In this document: in pieces, positions 35,305-47,531 of the stretch | Layout: each line of letters starts with the position of its first letter | How positions within the stretch are numbered: position 1 is the stretch's first letter | NCBI GenBank assembly: GCA_017640605.1 | Contig: JAEPQH010000022.1 | Coordinates: forward strand, 1 to 61,268 | Length of the DNA: 61,268 nt | Reading direction: 5' to 3' | DNA from: Balneolaceae bacterium | Lineage (GTDB): Bacteria; Bacteroidota; Rhodothermia; Balneolales; Balneolaceae | Notes under the pieces: model-generated | Told to the model about the DNA's origin: nothing | Database searches by the model: none | What the model saw: only the letters and a program-made list of their open reading frames with translations | Translations under genes and position numbers: made by a program

Positions 35305-36358
35305 TGGATTTTATTTGCTGTAAGAATAATTTGATATGCTTTGCAAACGGGGTTATTCCAGAAGGGGGTACAGAGTTTCCAATTTGTCTTCTCACTTCAG
35401 TAATTGTGCCATCAAAAATAAAATAATCTGGATATCCAAATAAACGAGCTCTTTCACGATTTGTTAAGGGCCTTGGCTCCTCAAAATGATATCCCCAAGT
35501 CCCACCACCACCAGCGGCTATAATTGTTTTAGCGGGCTTATCTGGATGTAATCTTCTATAAACATGTGAAATCATTCCTTTTACATAATGGGGTGACGAT
35601 TTAGGTATATCCGAATAGTTTCCGCCTGGAGGTATAAGCTTTAGTTTTTCTACTGTTTTCTGTTTAATATTTTGGTGTTCATTATTAAATGGAACTTCCC
35701 GAACATTAAGTAGAGCTTCTTTAGCAGTGAGATAGTTATCAGGATCTCTTGTAGGTGCAGGAATATCAAAATATTTACCAATGTCTTTTCTAACACCAAT
35801 AATTAGTACTCTTTCCCGTAGCTGCGCGACACCATAATCAGCAAAATTTACTAAATGAGCTTCTGTTTGATAGCCACATTCACCAGTTTGCGAAAAGTCA
35901 TGTATTATTTGCTTAATGGCTTTTCCTTTATTGGCAGTTAAAAGCCCTTTTACATTTTCAGCGACAAACATTAGAGGATTTTTCTGGTGAACTACATCAA
36001 CAAAATTTAAATATAGATTTCCTCTATCTGTTTCTATACCGCCACGTTTCCAAATCATTGAAAAATCTTGACAAGGAAATCCACCAAGTATTAAATCAGC
36101 TTCTGGAATTAAAGAATAATCTAGTTTAGTAATATCATCGCAGATGATGTGATCACCAATATTTTTAGCATATGTACTACACGCTTTTGGGTCTATATCA
36201 TTGGCCCATTTAATATTGAAACCATTTTGGTGAAATGCTAAATCCATTCCACCACAACCTGAGAATAAAGATATTACATCTATTTGACTCTCTTCGTGAA
36301 CGTTTTGAGTATCTAGAACAGGAGAATAAAGTCTAAGCTGAGGTTCTTTTGCCTTCAT
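35294..36358 (-). CDS. DNA (cytosine-5)-methyltransferase
   Basis: Protects the host DNA against the adjacent restriction enzyme by methylating cytosine C5. The 354-residue product has the classical motifs in order: I (DVISLFSGCGGMDLAF, residues 27-42), IV with catalytic Cys96 (GGFPCQDFS), VI (VAENVKG), VIII (QLRERVLIIG), IX and X (RQIGNSVPP). It starts six bases after the gyrA stop and shares low GC with the nuclease gene, so the pair looks like an insertion directly behind gyrA. Confidence 0.95.
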   Translation of the reverse strand: MKAKEPQLRLYSPVLDTQNVHEESQIDVISLFSGCGGMDLAFHQNGFNIKWANDIDPKACSTYAKNIGDHIICDDITKLDYSLIPEADLILGGFPCQDFSMIWKRGGIETDRGNLYLNFVDVVHQKNPLMFVAENVKGLLTANKGKAIKQIIHDFSQTGECGYQTEAHLVNFADYGVAQLRERVLIIGVRKDIGKYFDIPAPTRDPDNYLTAKEALLNVREVPFNNEHQNIKQKTVEKLKLIPPGGNYSDIPKSSPHYVKGMISHVYRRLHPDKPAKTIIAAGGGGTWGYHFEEPRPLTNRERARLFGYPDYFIFDGTITEVRRQIGNSVPPSGITPFAKHIKLFLQQIKSNVH

Positions 36359-36364
36359 TATATC

Positions 36365-38827
36365 CTAAATCTCATCACCTTCGTCTTCATCTTCATTCAC
36401 TACACGGGTTACCGCTGCAATGGCACCGTCGCTATCCAAGCGCATAATGCGAACACCTTGTGTATTTCTACCCATGGTTCTGATTCCCGAGCAGCTCATT
36501 CGAATTACTTTACCGCGTTCGGTAATAATCATCAAATCATCTTGATCGGTTACTTCTTTCAGGGCTATCAAATCACCGGTTTTCGGAGTTACTTTTAGCG
36601 TGATAACTCCTTTTCCACCACGACTTTGCTCTCGGTAATCATCCACCAACGAACGTTTACCATAGCCATTTTCGGAGATCGCAAGAACGGTAGCTTCATG
36701 AGAATTTTTGATTACAACCATGTCTACGATTTCGTCGTCTTTGCCTAGCGTCATGCCGCGAACACCGGAAGTATTTCGTCCCATTTCGCGCACATCGCTT
36801 TCGTGGAAACGAATAGCTCGTCCGTTTTTATTGGCAAGAATGATGTTAGAATCACCATCGGTAAGTTCAGCGCCTAATAAACTATCGCCTTCCTTAATGT
36901 TGATGGCAATGATTCCATCACGACGAGGTCGGCTATAAGCTTCGAGTGAAGTCTTCTTAATCTGGCCTTCAATGGTGCTCATCACAATAGAGTGGCCTTT
37001 TACGTACTCTTCATCATCCAATGTTTTAACAGGAACAAAAGCTTTGATGGCGTCATCTTTATCAATTTCGATTAGGTTTACGATGGCACGTCCACGCGCT
37101 AATCGCCCACCTTCCGGAATTTCATATACTTTTAGCCAGTAACATTTACCTTTTTCCGTAAAGAACAGGATGTAATTGTGGTTAGTGGCCACAAATAAAT
37201 GTTCTACATATTCCTCATCACGAGTGGTAGTACCTTTCATTCCTTTTCCACCACGACGTTGTCGGCGATATCCACTCACCGGCATTCGTTTGATGAAGCC
37301 TTTGTTCGATATGGTTACCACCACATCTTCATCGGCTATCATATCTTCCACATTGAAATCTTCTGCAGAGTACACAATTTGGGTACGACGCTCATCGCCA
37401 TATCGCTCTTTAAGATCTTGTAGTTCAGCAACAACAATTTCTGTCTGACGATCACGATCAGATAAAATCACGCGGAATTCCTGAATTTTGTCAACGATTT
37501 CGCGGTACTCGGTGTCGATTTTGTCCCGCTCAAGTCCGGTAAGCTTCTGCAGACGCATCTCCAAAATCGCTTTAGCCTGAATGTCGGTCAGAGCAAATTT
37601 CTTACGAAGTTCAACATTCGCTACCTGCGGATTTTTCGACTCACGGATGGTTTTGATTACTTCATCCAGATTGTCGAGCGCAATCTTTAGTCCCTCTAAA
37701 ATGTGAGCGCGAGCTTCGGCAGCTTCTAAATCATAAATCGTACGTCGAATAATAATTTCGATACGATGCTCCACATAATGATGAATCAACTCTTTGAGCT
37801 GCATCACTTTCGGGCGACCTTGAACCAAAGCAAGGTTGATGATACCAAAAGTAGTTTGCATCTGCGTGTACTTATACAACTGATTCAGAACCACACCGGC
37901 ATTGGCAGATCGCTTTAAAATGATGACTAAGCGCATTCCTTCACGATCCGACTCGTCACGTACTTCAGAAATCTCAGTGATCTTCTCATCGCGAACAAGC
38001 TCGGCAATTTTTTGTACCAAGGTACTCTTGTTCACCTGATAAGGAATTTCTGTAACCACGATTTGCTCCCGGCCACCACGTAATTCTTCGGTGTTTGCAC
38101 GAGCTCGTAAAGTTACTTTTCCACGCCCGGTTTCGTAGGCTTCTTTTACGCCTTCATATCCATAAATGATGCCGCCGGTTGGGAAATCGGGAGCGGTAAT
38201 GTGCTCCATTAAAGCTTTCGTTTCGATTTCCGGATCTTTAACATAAGCTACAATCCCATCCACAACTTCGGTTAAGTTATGTGGCGCCATGTTTGTAGCC
38301 ATACCTACGGCGATACCGGAAGCACCATTTACCAATAAATTGGGAAGAGCGCCCGGTAAAACTACCGGCTCTTGTAAAGTATCATCGAAGTTGGGTTGGT
38401 AATCAACGGTTTCTTTGTTGATGTCGGTCAACAATTCTTCCGCAATTCGATCCATGCGCACCTCTGTGTAACGCATAGCTGCTGCGGAATCGCCATCCAC
38501 CGAACCAAAATTACCTTGTCCGTCTACCAGTGGATATCGCAGGGAAAAATCCTGCACCATTCGAACAATGGTATCATACACGGCAGTATCACCGTGCGGG
38601 TGATACTTACCCAAAACCTCACCCACAATACGGGCACTTTTCTTATAGCCCCGGTTGTGCAACATTCCCAATTCACTCATTCCATACAAGGCCCGGCGAT
38701 GCACAGGTTTTAAACCGTCCCGAACATCCGGAAGCGCACGTGATACAATAACCGACATCGAATAATCGATGTAGGACGATTGCATTTCATCTTCGATGGT
38801 TATTGGAATAATTTTTTCTCTAGCCAT
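36365..38827 (-). CDS. gyrA: DNA gyrase subunit A
   Basis: Cleaves and religates DNA in gyrase. The 820-residue protein has the catalytic Tyr120 in [11 protein letters not shown], the quinolone pocket [10 protein letters not shown] (Thr81 at the position of E. coli Ser83; Asp85 at Asp87), and the C-terminal beta-pinwheel with the GyrA box QRRGGKG. Thr at the first pocket position occurs naturally in several groups and does not prove resistance. Located 164 bp downstream of gyrB on the same strand, with a palindromic repeat between them. Confidence 0.97.
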   Translation of the reverse strand: MAREKIIPITIEDEMQSSYIDYSMSVIVSRALPDVRDGLKPVHRRALYGMSELGMLHNRGYKKSARIVGEVLGKYHPHGDTAVYDTIVRMVQDFSLRYPLVDGQGNFGSVDGDSAAAMRYTEVRMDRIAEELLTDINKETVDYQPNFDDTLQEPVVLPGALPNLLVNGASGIAVGMATNMAPHNLTEVVDGIVAYVKDPEIETKALMEHITAPDFPTGGIIYGYEGVKEAYETGRGKVTLRARANTEELRGGREQIVVTEIPYQVNKSTLVQKIAELVRDEKITEISEVRDESDREGMRLVIILKRSANAGVVLNQLYKYTQMQTTFGIINLALVQGRPKVMQLKELIHHYVEHRIEIIIRRTIYDLEAAEARAHILEGLKIALDNLDEVIKTIRESKNPQVANVELRKKFALTDIQAKAILEMRLQKLTGLERDKIDTEYREIVDKIQEFRVILSDRDRQTEIVVAELQDLKERYGDERRTQIVYSAEDFNVEDMIADEDVVVTISNKGFIKRMPVSGYRRQRRGGKGMKGTTTRDEEYVEHLFVATNHNYILFFTEKGKCYWLKVYEIPEGGRLARGRAIVNLIEIDKDDAIKAFVPVKTLDDEEYVKGHSIVMSTIEGQIKKTSLEAYSRPRRDGIIAINIKEGDSLLGAELTDGDSNIILANKNGRAIRFHESDVREMGRNTSGVRGMTLGKDDEIVDMVVIKNSHEATVLAISENGYGKRSLVDDYREQSRGGKGVITLKVTPKTGDLIALKEVTDQDDLMIITERGKVIRMSCSGIRTMGRNTQGVRIMRLDSDGAIAAVTRVVNEDEDEGDEI

Positions 38828-38839
38828 AAAGTTGTCTTA

Positions 38840-38949
38840 GTCATTCCCGCGCAGGTAGTGCATTTCGCATTCCTACGGAAGAATCTGGATTGTTATTAAA
38901 ATTGATGTAGATATTGAACTCCGGATTCCGGCATTCGCTGCGGAATGAC
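38840..38949. repeat. palindromic intergenic repeat between gyrB and gyrA
   Basis: Outer ends GTCATTCC and GGAATGAC are perfectly inverted. Inside are fragments such as CCGGATTCCGG and GCATTCGCTGC. It has the same design as the element before ruvC (20070-20140), so these are copies of one dispersed family. It may fold into a long RNA hairpin in the gyrBA message. Confidence 0.6.
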
Positions 38950-38991
38950 ACTACATTCAGATCATTCAGCATCGAATTAACGGAACACATG

Positions 38992-40950
<1,959 letters not shown>

Positions 40951-41144
40951 TTAGATGAGTATTTTAACGCCAGAAAATAGGGCTATTACGTGCAAAAACA
41001 AAAATAGACAGCCCTTATATCAAAAAAAGTAAAGATTGAATGGCTAAGGCGAAATTTGATGAAAATTAAATCAGTTTTTAATGTGGATAATTTGGGGTTT
41101 TGGTGGAAAACTTAACTTTTTAGAACTTTTCGTGCTTCATGGGA

Positions 41145-41174
41145 TTGAATTAAGATAAAATTCCCTTATCTTTG
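41145..41174 (+). promoter_or_regulatory. Bacteroidota-type promoter of rpmB-rpmG
   Basis: TTG at 41145-41147 is followed after 19 bases by TATCTTTG at 41167-41174, a perfect TAnnTTTG element. The rpmB ATG lies 33 bases downstream. Confidence 0.7.
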
Positions 41175-41206
41175 GTGTCTATCTGAAAAACGAAAAGTGT
41201 AAGCAA

Positions 41207-41452
41207 ATGTCGCGAAGAGACGATATTACGGGCAGAAAAGCGATGAACGGTTACCGTTCTTCGAAGTCCAACAACAAGACGAAACACCGTTTCCATTTAA
41301 ATTTACAAAAAAGACGTTTCTACGTTCCTGAAGAGGATAAGTGGATTACGTTAAAGGTATCTGCCAAAACGTTGAAGACCATCAACAAAAAAGGTATTAC
41401 CGAAGTGTTGAAGGAAGCGCGTAAGAAAGGAACCCTTTTAAAACACGTATAA
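41207..41452 (+). CDS. rpmB: 50S ribosomal protein L28
   Basis: bL28, an 81-residue basic protein with the family features MSRRDDITGRKAMNGYRSSKSN, RRFYVPEEDKWITLKVSAKTLKTINKKG. It is first of three small translation genes packed within 600 bp. The start codon ATG 41207 is supported by the promoter upstream and by the N-terminus. Confidence 0.95.
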   Translation: MSRRDDITGRKAMNGYRSSKSNNKTKHRFHLNLQKRRFYVPEEDKWITLKVSAKTLKTINKKGITEVLKEARKKGTLLKHV

Positions 41453-41455
41453 ACC

Positions 41456-41620
41456 ATGGCAAAAGGTAATAGAGTACAAGTGATTTTAGAGTGCACAGAA
41501 AAACCGGGTTCTTCTCGTTATGTGACTACTAAAAATCGCCGTACACAAACAGAACGTATGCAACTGAAAAAGTACAACTCTGTGCTTCGCAAGCATACTG
41601 TACATAAAGAAATTAAGTAA
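41456..41620 (+). CDS. rpmG: 50S ribosomal protein L33
   Basis: bL33, 54 residues, starting [15 protein letters not shown] with [12 protein letters not shown] and [15 protein letters not shown]. It has a single Cys, so it is the zinc-free form. It begins three bases after the rpmB stop. The order rpmB-rpmG-DUF4295 is characteristic of Bacteroidota and relatives. Confidence 0.95.
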   Translation: MAKGNRVQVILECTEKPGSSRYVTTKNRRTQTERMQLKKYNSVLRKHTVHKEIK

Positions 41621-41627
41621 CTGAGAT

Positions 41628-41798
41628 ATGGCTAAGAAACAAGTATTCGGTTCAGAAGCATTACAGGCTAAAGCATCCGCTCGCAGAATGGCAAAAGTGG
41701 TGATTTCGACTAAAAATGCGAATGGTAAATTTTCTTACCAGGAAACAATGGTTGATCAGGACAACGTAAAAGACTTTATCCAAAAAAATAAAGCTTAA
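41628..41798 (+). CDS. DUF4295 small basic protein, ribosome-linked context
   Basis: A 56-residue basic protein (MAKKQVFGSEALQAKASARRM, ending DFIQKNKA) seven bases after rpmG. It matches the DUF4295 family by size, composition and its position directly behind rpmG, an arrangement I know from Bacteroidota. It is probably ribosome-associated. A strong terminator follows. Confidence 0.85.
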   Translation: MAKKQVFGSEALQAKASARRMAKVVISTKNANGKFSYQETMVDQDNVKDFIQKNKA

Positions 41799-41817
41799 GT
41801 AACTTCCTGAAGATTTT

Positions 41818-41853
41818 AAGGTTACACAAGTTGATTGTGTAGCCTTTTTTTTT
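41818..41853 (+). terminator. intrinsic terminator of the rpmB-rpmG-DUF4295 operon
   Basis: AAGGTTACACAA pairs with TTGTGTAGCCTT (twelve pairs with one G-T) around GTTGA, followed by nine T. Confidence 0.92.
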
Positions 41854-41877
41854 GCTTATTTTCCAACTCCTAATACA

Positions 41878-42342
41878 ATGATTATGTCGGTAAAAGATCA
41901 AATATTTTCGGACCTGAAAGAGGCAATGAAAGCCAAAGACGCGGATAAACTGCGTGTGCTTCGATCGTTAAAAGCTAAACTTATGGAGGCAGAAATTGCA
42001 GAACGCAAAGGTGGGGATGCAAGTCTGTCAGACGCTACGGCTATTCAAGTGATAACTAAGGCGGCAAAACAGCGGAAAGAGTCCATCGATCAATTCGAAA
42101 AAGGTGGGCGTGAAGATTTAGCAGCCAATGAAAAAGTAGAACTCGAAATCATTGAAGCATACTTGCCCGAAATGATGAGTGAAGACGAAGTTCGCGCCAT
42201 TGTTAAGCAAAAAATTGAAGCCATTGGAGCTGCCGGTCCACAGGACATGGGAAAAGTGATGGGGCCACTCATGGGACAGTTACGTGGTAAAGCAGATGGC
42301 GCGTTAGTAAGTCAACTTGTGAAAGAGGAGCTAAACGGCTGA
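41878..42342 (+). CDS. GatB/YqeY domain-containing protein
   Basis: A 154-residue helical protein of the YqeY family: SDLKEAMKAKDADKLRVLRSLKAKL at the N-terminus, KQRKESIDQFEKGGR in the middle, and the GatB_Yqey tail IGAAGPQDMGKVMGPLM ... GALVSQLVKEEL. It is related to the tail domain of the amidotransferase subunit GatB, but its own role is unclear. A second ATG at 41884 (MSVKDQIF) may be the true start. cvpA follows two bases after its stop. Confidence 0.9.
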   Translation: MIMSVKDQIFSDLKEAMKAKDADKLRVLRSLKAKLMEAEIAERKGGDASLSDATAIQVITKAAKQRKESIDQFEKGGREDLAANEKVELEIIEAYLPEMMSEDEVRAIVKQKIEAIGAAGPQDMGKVMGPLMGQLRGKADGALVSQLVKEELNG

Positions 42343-42343
42343 T

Positions 42344-42907
42344 ATGCACATTCTTGATCTCATAATTGCGGTTCCATTACTGTACTTTATTTATAAAGGT
42401 GCAGTAAACGGAATTGTAAAAGAGATTTTGAATATTGTAGGCATTACGCTCGCTATTTTTCTCACCTTCAAATACATGGATGCATTAGCAGTAATCATTA
42501 CTCCATTTTTTGAAGAAAACGCCTCCCCATACATTCCGTTTATCTCATCCGCACTGATTTTTTTGGGCACGTTAACGATAGTCGCAGTTATTGGATATCT
42601 AACTAAAGAGCTGCTTAAAGCGGTAAAGTTGAGTACGGTAAATCGAGTGTTGGGGGCTATTTTTGGATTTGTGAAAAGTGGACTCGTTGTAAGCACCATT
42701 TTATTATTAGCTGCGGGTTTTAACATCCCCAAAGAAGAAGTGAGAAACGAATCAATTCTTTATCCATACATTATTTACATGGGACCTTGGGCTTACGATG
42801 CCGTGGCTCTTATCTACCCCGGAGCAGAAAATTATACCGAGACGATTCAAGAGAATCTGAGTAAATACAACCCGATTGAAAACCTACCAATCTTAAACGA
42901 TAATTAA
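42344..42907 (+). CDS. CvpA family membrane protein
   Basis: A 187-residue inner-membrane protein with four hydrophobic segments (residues about 3-20, 28-48, 64-84, 105-125). The family start [20 protein letters not shown] and [19 protein letters not shown] are visible. CvpA proteins influence colicin production in E. coli and envelope processes elsewhere. It is co-transcribed with yqeY and perhaps tyrS, which starts eight bases after it. Confidence 0.85.
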   Translation: MHILDLIIAVPLLYFIYKGAVNGIVKEILNIVGITLAIFLTFKYMDALAVIITPFFEENASPYIPFISSALIFLGTLTIVAVIGYLTKELLKAVKLSTVNRVLGAIFGFVKSGLVVSTILLLAAGFNIPKEEVRNESILYPYIIYMGPWAYDAVALIYPGAENYTETIQENLSKYNPIENLPILNDN

Positions 42908-42915
42908 GTACGCGC

Positions 42916-44130
42916 ATGGCATTTCTACCAGTAGAAGAACAGCTGGAGATCATCAAAAGAGGAACCGTAGAAATTGTTCCTGAAAACGAACTCGTTGAGA
43001 AGCTCAAACAATCAAGTAAAGAAAACAGACCGCTAAAAATTAAATTGGGTGTTGACCCAACCCGTCCGGATTTACATCTCGGGCATTCCGTAATTCTTAG
43101 AAAACTAAGACAGTTTCAGGATCTTGGACACGAAGCCATCTTGATTATAGGAGGTTTTACGGCAATGATTGGGGATCCTACCGGTCAGAACACAACGCGG
43201 CCGCCTCTTACGATTGAAGAAGTTGAGGAAAATGCCAAAACATATATCGAGCAAGCGGCGAAAATTCTCGATTCTGAAAAACTTACGTTAGTGAATAACA
43301 ACGACTGGCTGGGCGGTATGGATTTTATGGATGTGATTCGACTCACATCGAAAATGACCGTTGCCCGAATGATTGAGCGGGATGACTTTTCTAAACGCTT
43401 TAACAACAACGAGCCCATCTCTTTGCACGAGTTTTTGTATCCGCTTGCTCAAGGACAGGATTCAGTGTATTTAAAATCGGATGTTGAGTTGGGTGGAACC
43501 GACCAGAAATTTAATCTCTTAGTTGGTCGTCAGCTTCAGAAGGATATGGACTTGGAGCCGCAGGTTTGTTTGATGATGCCACTACTAGTTGGTACCGACG
43601 GATCGGCAAAAATGTCGAAATCATACGACAATTACATTGGGATTGATGAAAACCCTAACGACATGTATGGCAAATCTTTATCTATTCCGGATGATCTGAT
43701 TTATACCTACTTCGAGTTAGTTACCGACGTACCCGTAGCGGATTTACCTGCCATCAAAATAAAGGCGGAACGAGATCCCCGTAATGCTAAACATGATCTG
43801 GCCTTTGCCATTACTGCATTATATCATGGTGATGAAGCGGCAAAAGAAGCACGTAATCACTTCGAACAAACGGTGATTAATAAGCAGGTTCCTGATGATG
43901 CCCCGGAATTTGAAGTGAAAGCCGGGGAAGAAACCAAACTGATGGATATAATTTCGGAGCTAAAGTTTTCGCCAAGTAACGGAGAAACTCGTAGACTTAT
44001 TAAACAAGGTGGAGTAAGTCTAGATGGAGATAAGGTGCAAGACGTTCATCTTGAGATTACCCTCAAAAGTGGTGACGAAAAAGTATTGAAAGTAGGCAAG
44101 CGAAAATTCGCGACACTAAAAGGAGTGTGA
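42916..44130 (+). CDS. tyrS: tyrosyl-tRNA synthetase
   Basis: Charges tRNA-Tyr. The 404-residue class I synthetase has the HIGH-type motif HLGH in [11 protein letters not shown], the KMSKS loop (AKMSKSYDN), and a C-terminal S4-like domain (residues about 340-404, [13 protein letters not shown]). The layout and length are those of the TyrRS-2 (TyrZ-like) group. Its stop overlaps the start area of xth, which has AGGAG at 44121-44125. Confidence 0.95.
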   Translation: MAFLPVEEQLEIIKRGTVEIVPENELVEKLKQSSKENRPLKIKLGVDPTRPDLHLGHSVILRKLRQFQDLGHEAILIIGGFTAMIGDPTGQNTTRPPLTIEEVEENAKTYIEQAAKILDSEKLTLVNNNDWLGGMDFMDVIRLTSKMTVARMIERDDFSKRFNNNEPISLHEFLYPLAQGQDSVYLKSDVELGGTDQKFNLLVGRQLQKDMDLEPQVCLMMPLLVGTDGSAKMSKSYDNYIGIDENPNDMYGKSLSIPDDLIYTYFELVTDVPVADLPAIKIKAERDPRNAKHDLAFAITALYHGDEAAKEARNHFEQTVINKQVPDDAPEFEVKAGEETKLMDIISELKFSPSNGETRRLIKQGGVSLDGDKVQDVHLEITLKSGDEKVLKVGKRKFATLKGV

Positions 44131-44897
44131 TGATCAAAATCAGTTCCTATAACATTAACGGTGTACGCGCAGCACACAGAAAGGGTTTTGTTGATTGGGT
44201 TGAACAATCAAATCCGGACATAATTTGTATTCAGGAATTAAGAGCTGACGAAACACAGATTCCACCGGAAATCGGAGAATTGAAGTATCACCAACATATC
44301 TTTTCGGCAGAGAAAAAAGGATACTCCGGGGTTGCAATCTTCAGTAAAAACGAAGTGCCTGAAATTAAACACGGGATGGGCATTGAATGGATTGATGGAG
44401 AAGGACGTGTGATAACTGCCGAATATGAAGCTTTCCGTGTTGTTTCTGCATATTTCCCAAGTGGAACTACAGGAGATGTCCGACAGGAAATGAAGATGAA
44501 GTTTTTGGCGGATTTTCACTCATGGGCGAAACAGTTTGTCTCTGATAACAAGCCAACGGTGATTTGTGGAGATTTTAATATTTGTCACGAAGCCATCGAC
44601 ATTCACAATCCTGACAAACAGCATAAAACATCGGGCTTTTTGCCGGAAGAACGCGCATGGGTTACCGATTTTCTAGCCACCGGTTTTGAAGATGTATTTA
44701 GAAATCTGCATCCGGGAGAAAAAGATTTATATAGCTGGTGGAGTTATCGTGCCGGTTCAAAAGGAAAAAATAAAGGTTGGCGGATCGATTATCAGATGGC
44801 AACACCTGCGCTTGCTGCAAAAGCCAATGAAGCTGTAATCGAGAAAGAATGGGATATTTCTGACCACGCACCCGTTACAATAACTTACGATCTCTGA
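44130..44897 (+). CDS. xth: exodeoxyribonuclease III
   Basis: Apurinic/apyrimidinic endonuclease and 3'-5' exonuclease in base-excision repair. The 255-residue product shows SYNINGVRAA, the metal-binding Glu in CIQELRAD, GDFNICHEAIDIHNP, WRIDYQMA and the final SDHAPVTI. A GTG at 44127 also opens the frame, but the AGGAG spacing favours ATG 44130. Its start overlaps the tyrS stop by one base. Confidence 0.93.
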   Translation: MIKISSYNINGVRAAHRKGFVDWVEQSNPDIICIQELRADETQIPPEIGELKYHQHIFSAEKKGYSGVAIFSKNEVPEIKHGMGIEWIDGEGRVITAEYEAFRVVSAYFPSGTTGDVRQEMKMKFLADFHSWAKQFVSDNKPTVICGDFNICHEAIDIHNPDKQHKTSGFLPEERAWVTDFLATGFEDVFRNLHPGEKDLYSWWSYRAGSKGKNKGWRIDYQMATPALAAKANEAVIEKEWDISDHAPVTITYDL

Positions 44898-44952
44898 TAT
44901 TGACAAAGATCAGAATAGTTTGTTATATGTAAGGCCAATAATTTAACTATTT

Positions 44953-45402
44953 ATGCCCACCCATTTTAAAGGCACTGAAAAAGAAGTTCAGGTGCTGAAT
45001 ACGTTTATTAAGTTGATGCGATCAACAGAGAGTTTAAATAACAGACTTCTACAGCATCTGAACGAGAATAATCTAACCATTAGTCAGTTTGGGGTTTTAG
45101 AAGCATTGCTTCATGTTGGGCCACAAAATCAGAAAGAATTGGGCGAACGATTGCTGAAAAGTGGAGGCAACATCACGATGGTAATTGATAATCTGGAAAA
45201 GAATGGTTGGGTAGAACGAACGAAAAACCCTAAAGATCGCCGGGCAATGATTATTAGTTTAACAAAAGATGGCGAGCGTTTTATCAAAGAGTTTTTCCCC
45301 AAACACTTGGAGCGAATAGTTGCTGAGTTCGAAGTTTTAAACCCTGAGGAGTTGGAGCAGCTGGGACAGCTTGCAAAAAAAGTTGGAATGCAGACAAAAT
45401 AA
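44953..45402 (+). CDS. MarR-family transcriptional regulator
   Basis: A 149-residue winged-helix protein. LTISQFGVLEALLHVGPQNQKELGERL followed by GNITMVIDNLEKNGWVER and the wing KDRRAMIISLTKDG are canonical MarR features. The target is unknown. The gene is close to xth but has its own 55-bp spacer, so it may have its own promoter. No adjacent divergent gene suggests a target. Confidence 0.88.
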   Translation: MPTHFKGTEKEVQVLNTFIKLMRSTESLNNRLLQHLNENNLTISQFGVLEALLHVGPQNQKELGERLLKSGGNITMVIDNLEKNGWVERTKNPKDRRAMIISLTKDGERFIKEFFPKHLERIVAEFEVLNPEELEQLGQLAKKVGMQTK

Positions 45403-45638
45403 AAGGCCGAGGTATCGGTTTACTGAGTGTATTTCAATAAAACTCCATAAATCCCTCAGGGGGTAGGCTTGATCCGCTTACTCCCTCTTTTTTTGAAGTT
45501 GACTTTGGGAATGGACAAATCATCGACTCAAAAGCAATAAGGCACGGAAGGTGATAGGGAAAAAGACATTAAAGTCCTCCTGAGGATACTTCCGAAGGAT
45601 CTAACTGGATTGAAGAGGTGAGTTAATTATTAAAATTA
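45403..45638. other. intergenic region with repeat relics
   Basis: No gene seen. It contains CCCTCAGGGGG, and TCCTCCTGAGGATACTTCCG with GAAGGATCT that look like a decayed copy of the GTCATCCTGAG-type repeat (compare 15053-15110). The converging marR and rhlE genes end on either side. Confidence 0.4.
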
Positions 45639-46919
45639 TTAACGTCGTTTTTTGGGCCTGTTATTATTCGACTGATTTCCGTTTTTCTTCTTCGCGCGAT
45701 TGGAAAAAAATTCTTGCTTACGCTTTTGCTTTTCTTTCTCAGCCTCTTTCTTTTCTGAGGAAGTCATGGGCTTATCCGTTTGGGGAAATGGATTATCTGC
45801 AAACACTTGAAGCTTTTGCTTAGTGAGCTTTTCTATATCCCTCAAAAACAAATTTTCTTCCGGTTCACACATCGAAATGGCAATTCCTTCTTCTCCGGCA
45901 CGACCGCATCGGCCAATGCGATGCACATAGGTTTCGGGTTCATTGGGGATGTCGTAATTAATTACAAATCTCAGTTTATCTATGTCGATGCCGCGGGCTG
46001 CTATATCGGTGGCTACCAGCACCCGAATAATTCCGTCTTTAAAATCACCCAGTACTTTTTGGCGTTGATTTTGTGCTTTATTACCATGAATAGCTGCAGC
46101 TTGAATGCCTTCTTTTTTCAGATTTCTCACTATCCGATCAGCACCATGTTTGGTGCGCGAGAAGAGCAACACTTGCTCTATGTCATCATTTTTAAGGATG
46201 TGAAGCAGCAATTTACCTTTCAAATTTTTATTCGTGGGATACACGTACTGCTGGATTGTTTCTGCAGTGGATGAAACCGGATTCACCGCCACTTTTACAG
46301 GCTTATGCAAAATTGATCGCGAAAGTTCTACAATATTTTGAGGCATGGTAGCTGAGAAAAACAACGATTGACGGCGCTTCGGCAACTGAGCAATGATCTT
46401 CTTTATATCGTTGATGAAGCCCATATCCAGCATTCGATCCGCTTCATCCAACACAAAATATTTGATGTCTTTTAGTGATACCAAGCGTTGGTTCATCAAA
46501 TCAAGTAGGCGACCGGGGGTTGCTACCAGTACATCCACACCACGCTGGATTCGTTTAACTTGCCGACCTTGTTTTACACCACCAAAAATTACGGTGTTTT
46601 CGATGTCTGTGTTTTTACCATAAGCCGAAAAGCTTTCCCCGATTTGGATGGCGAGTTCGCGTGTAGGAGTAACTACCAACGTCGTAATTTTTCGAGAGCG
46701 GGGATTAGTATTCGCATCCTTATCGCGGACAATGTGCTGAATAATTGGTATAGCAAAGGCTGCTGTTTTACCAGTTCCAGTTTGGGCACTTCCTAGGACA
46801 TCTTTTCGATCCAAAATAAGCGGAATCGATTTAGCTTGAATATCAGTAGGTGTGGTATAGTTTTCATCGTTCAGCGCTTTTAATATTGGCTGAATGAGGT
46901 TAAGGTCTTTAAAAGTCAT
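45639..46919 (-). CDS. DEAD-box RNA helicase, RhlE type
   Basis: ATP-dependent RNA helicase of 426 residues. Motifs in order: Q motif (TTPTDIQAKSIP), I (AQTGTGKT), Ia (PTRELAIQ), II (VLDEADRMLD), III (SAT), IV-VI with ATDIAARGIDI and HRIGRCGRAG, and a basic tail (KRKQEFFSNRAKKKNG ... RPKKRR) that binds RNA. The frame is open to 46982, but ATG 46919 gives the family N-terminus MTFKDLNLIQPIL. Likely roles are ribosome assembly or mRNA decay. Confidence 0.92.
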   Translation of the reverse strand: MTFKDLNLIQPILKALNDENYTTPTDIQAKSIPLILDRKDVLGSAQTGTGKTAAFAIPIIQHIVRDKDANTNPRSRKITTLVVTPTRELAIQIGESFSAYGKNTDIENTVIFGGVKQGRQVKRIQRGVDVLVATPGRLLDLMNQRLVSLKDIKYFVLDEADRMLDMGFINDIKKIIAQLPKRRQSLFFSATMPQNIVELSRSILHKPVKVAVNPVSSTAETIQQYVYPTNKNLKGKLLLHILKNDDIEQVLLFSRTKHGADRIVRNLKKEGIQAAAIHGNKAQNQRQKVLGDFKDGIIRVLVATDIAARGIDIDKLRFVINYDIPNEPETYVHRIGRCGRAGEEGIAISMCEPEENLFLRDIEKLTKQKLQVFADNPFPQTDKPMTSSEKKEAEKEKQKRKQEFFSNRAKKKNGNQSNNNRPKKRR

Positions 46920-47134
46920 TATTGGTGTAAAAAAGTACGGAAAAGGAAATGTATTGCTCTCTGCAAATGCCCCGTATCGCACGTAGTATTAATTATAAAA
47001 AGGGAACACAAGAATTAGAGGGGCGAAGAATTTTAACTCAGCTTTACCGGCGAATGATTGCGTTCGGAATGGTTACAAGATAAGAAGAAATAAGTAATAA
47101 CAAGCTATAACATACCTATCCGATTTAGCATTGA

Positions 47135-47386
47135 TTACGTAGATAGCTTGCGTCGGGAGATTTCATCTTTTAATGCCTTATATCTTTTTGGTTTTTTTAG
47201 GAAGAGATATATCAGATAAAGCGGGATCAAAGTTAGAAAACCAACAGTATTATATATCACGCTAAATATGATAATACCAATCAGAAACCCGATCAGAAAA
47301 GCATCGGTTAATGGTGAAACAGTGATACTCTTAAATTCATGGATCAGTTCATCGTCGGAGAGATGAGTAACGTTTGTTTTTGCCAT
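47135..47386 (-). CDS. small membrane protein, unknown function
   Basis: An 83-residue protein with a soluble N-terminus (HLSDDELIHEF), two adjoining hydrophobic helices (about residues 29-62), and a basic tail KKPKRYKALKDEISRRK. I do not recognise a family. The start is ATG 47386. It stands alone between the helicase and the protease gene. Confidence 0.55.
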   Translation of the reverse strand: MAKTNVTHLSDDELIHEFKSITVSPLTDAFLIGFLIGIIIFSVIYNTVGFLTLIPLYLIYLFLKKPKRYKALKDEISRRKLST

Positions 47387-47531
47387 AACAATTACTATAT
47401 CAGGTAGCTTTATTCGCTAGAATTGAAAAACCCAATATTTCATTCGGATAGAATTTAGAAAGCGAGAAATCTTCAAGGGTTCTGAAGAATAAACTCTGTT
47501 ACAAAATCCGGGCTTCATAATTAATGAATAC

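Noticed and set aside
36365-38827. Thr81 in GyrA as a quinolone-resistance mutation
   Set aside because: Thr at this position is native in several bacterial groups, so without relatives for comparison resistance cannot be claimed.
41082-41090. DnaA box between gyrB and rpmB as origin
   Set aside because: Although the flanking genes diverge, only one box is present, against eight cores at 2735-3085.
46920-46982. Longer N-terminus of the RhlE helicase
   Set aside because: The added residues lack family similarity; MTFKDLNLI at 46919 is the usual helicase start.
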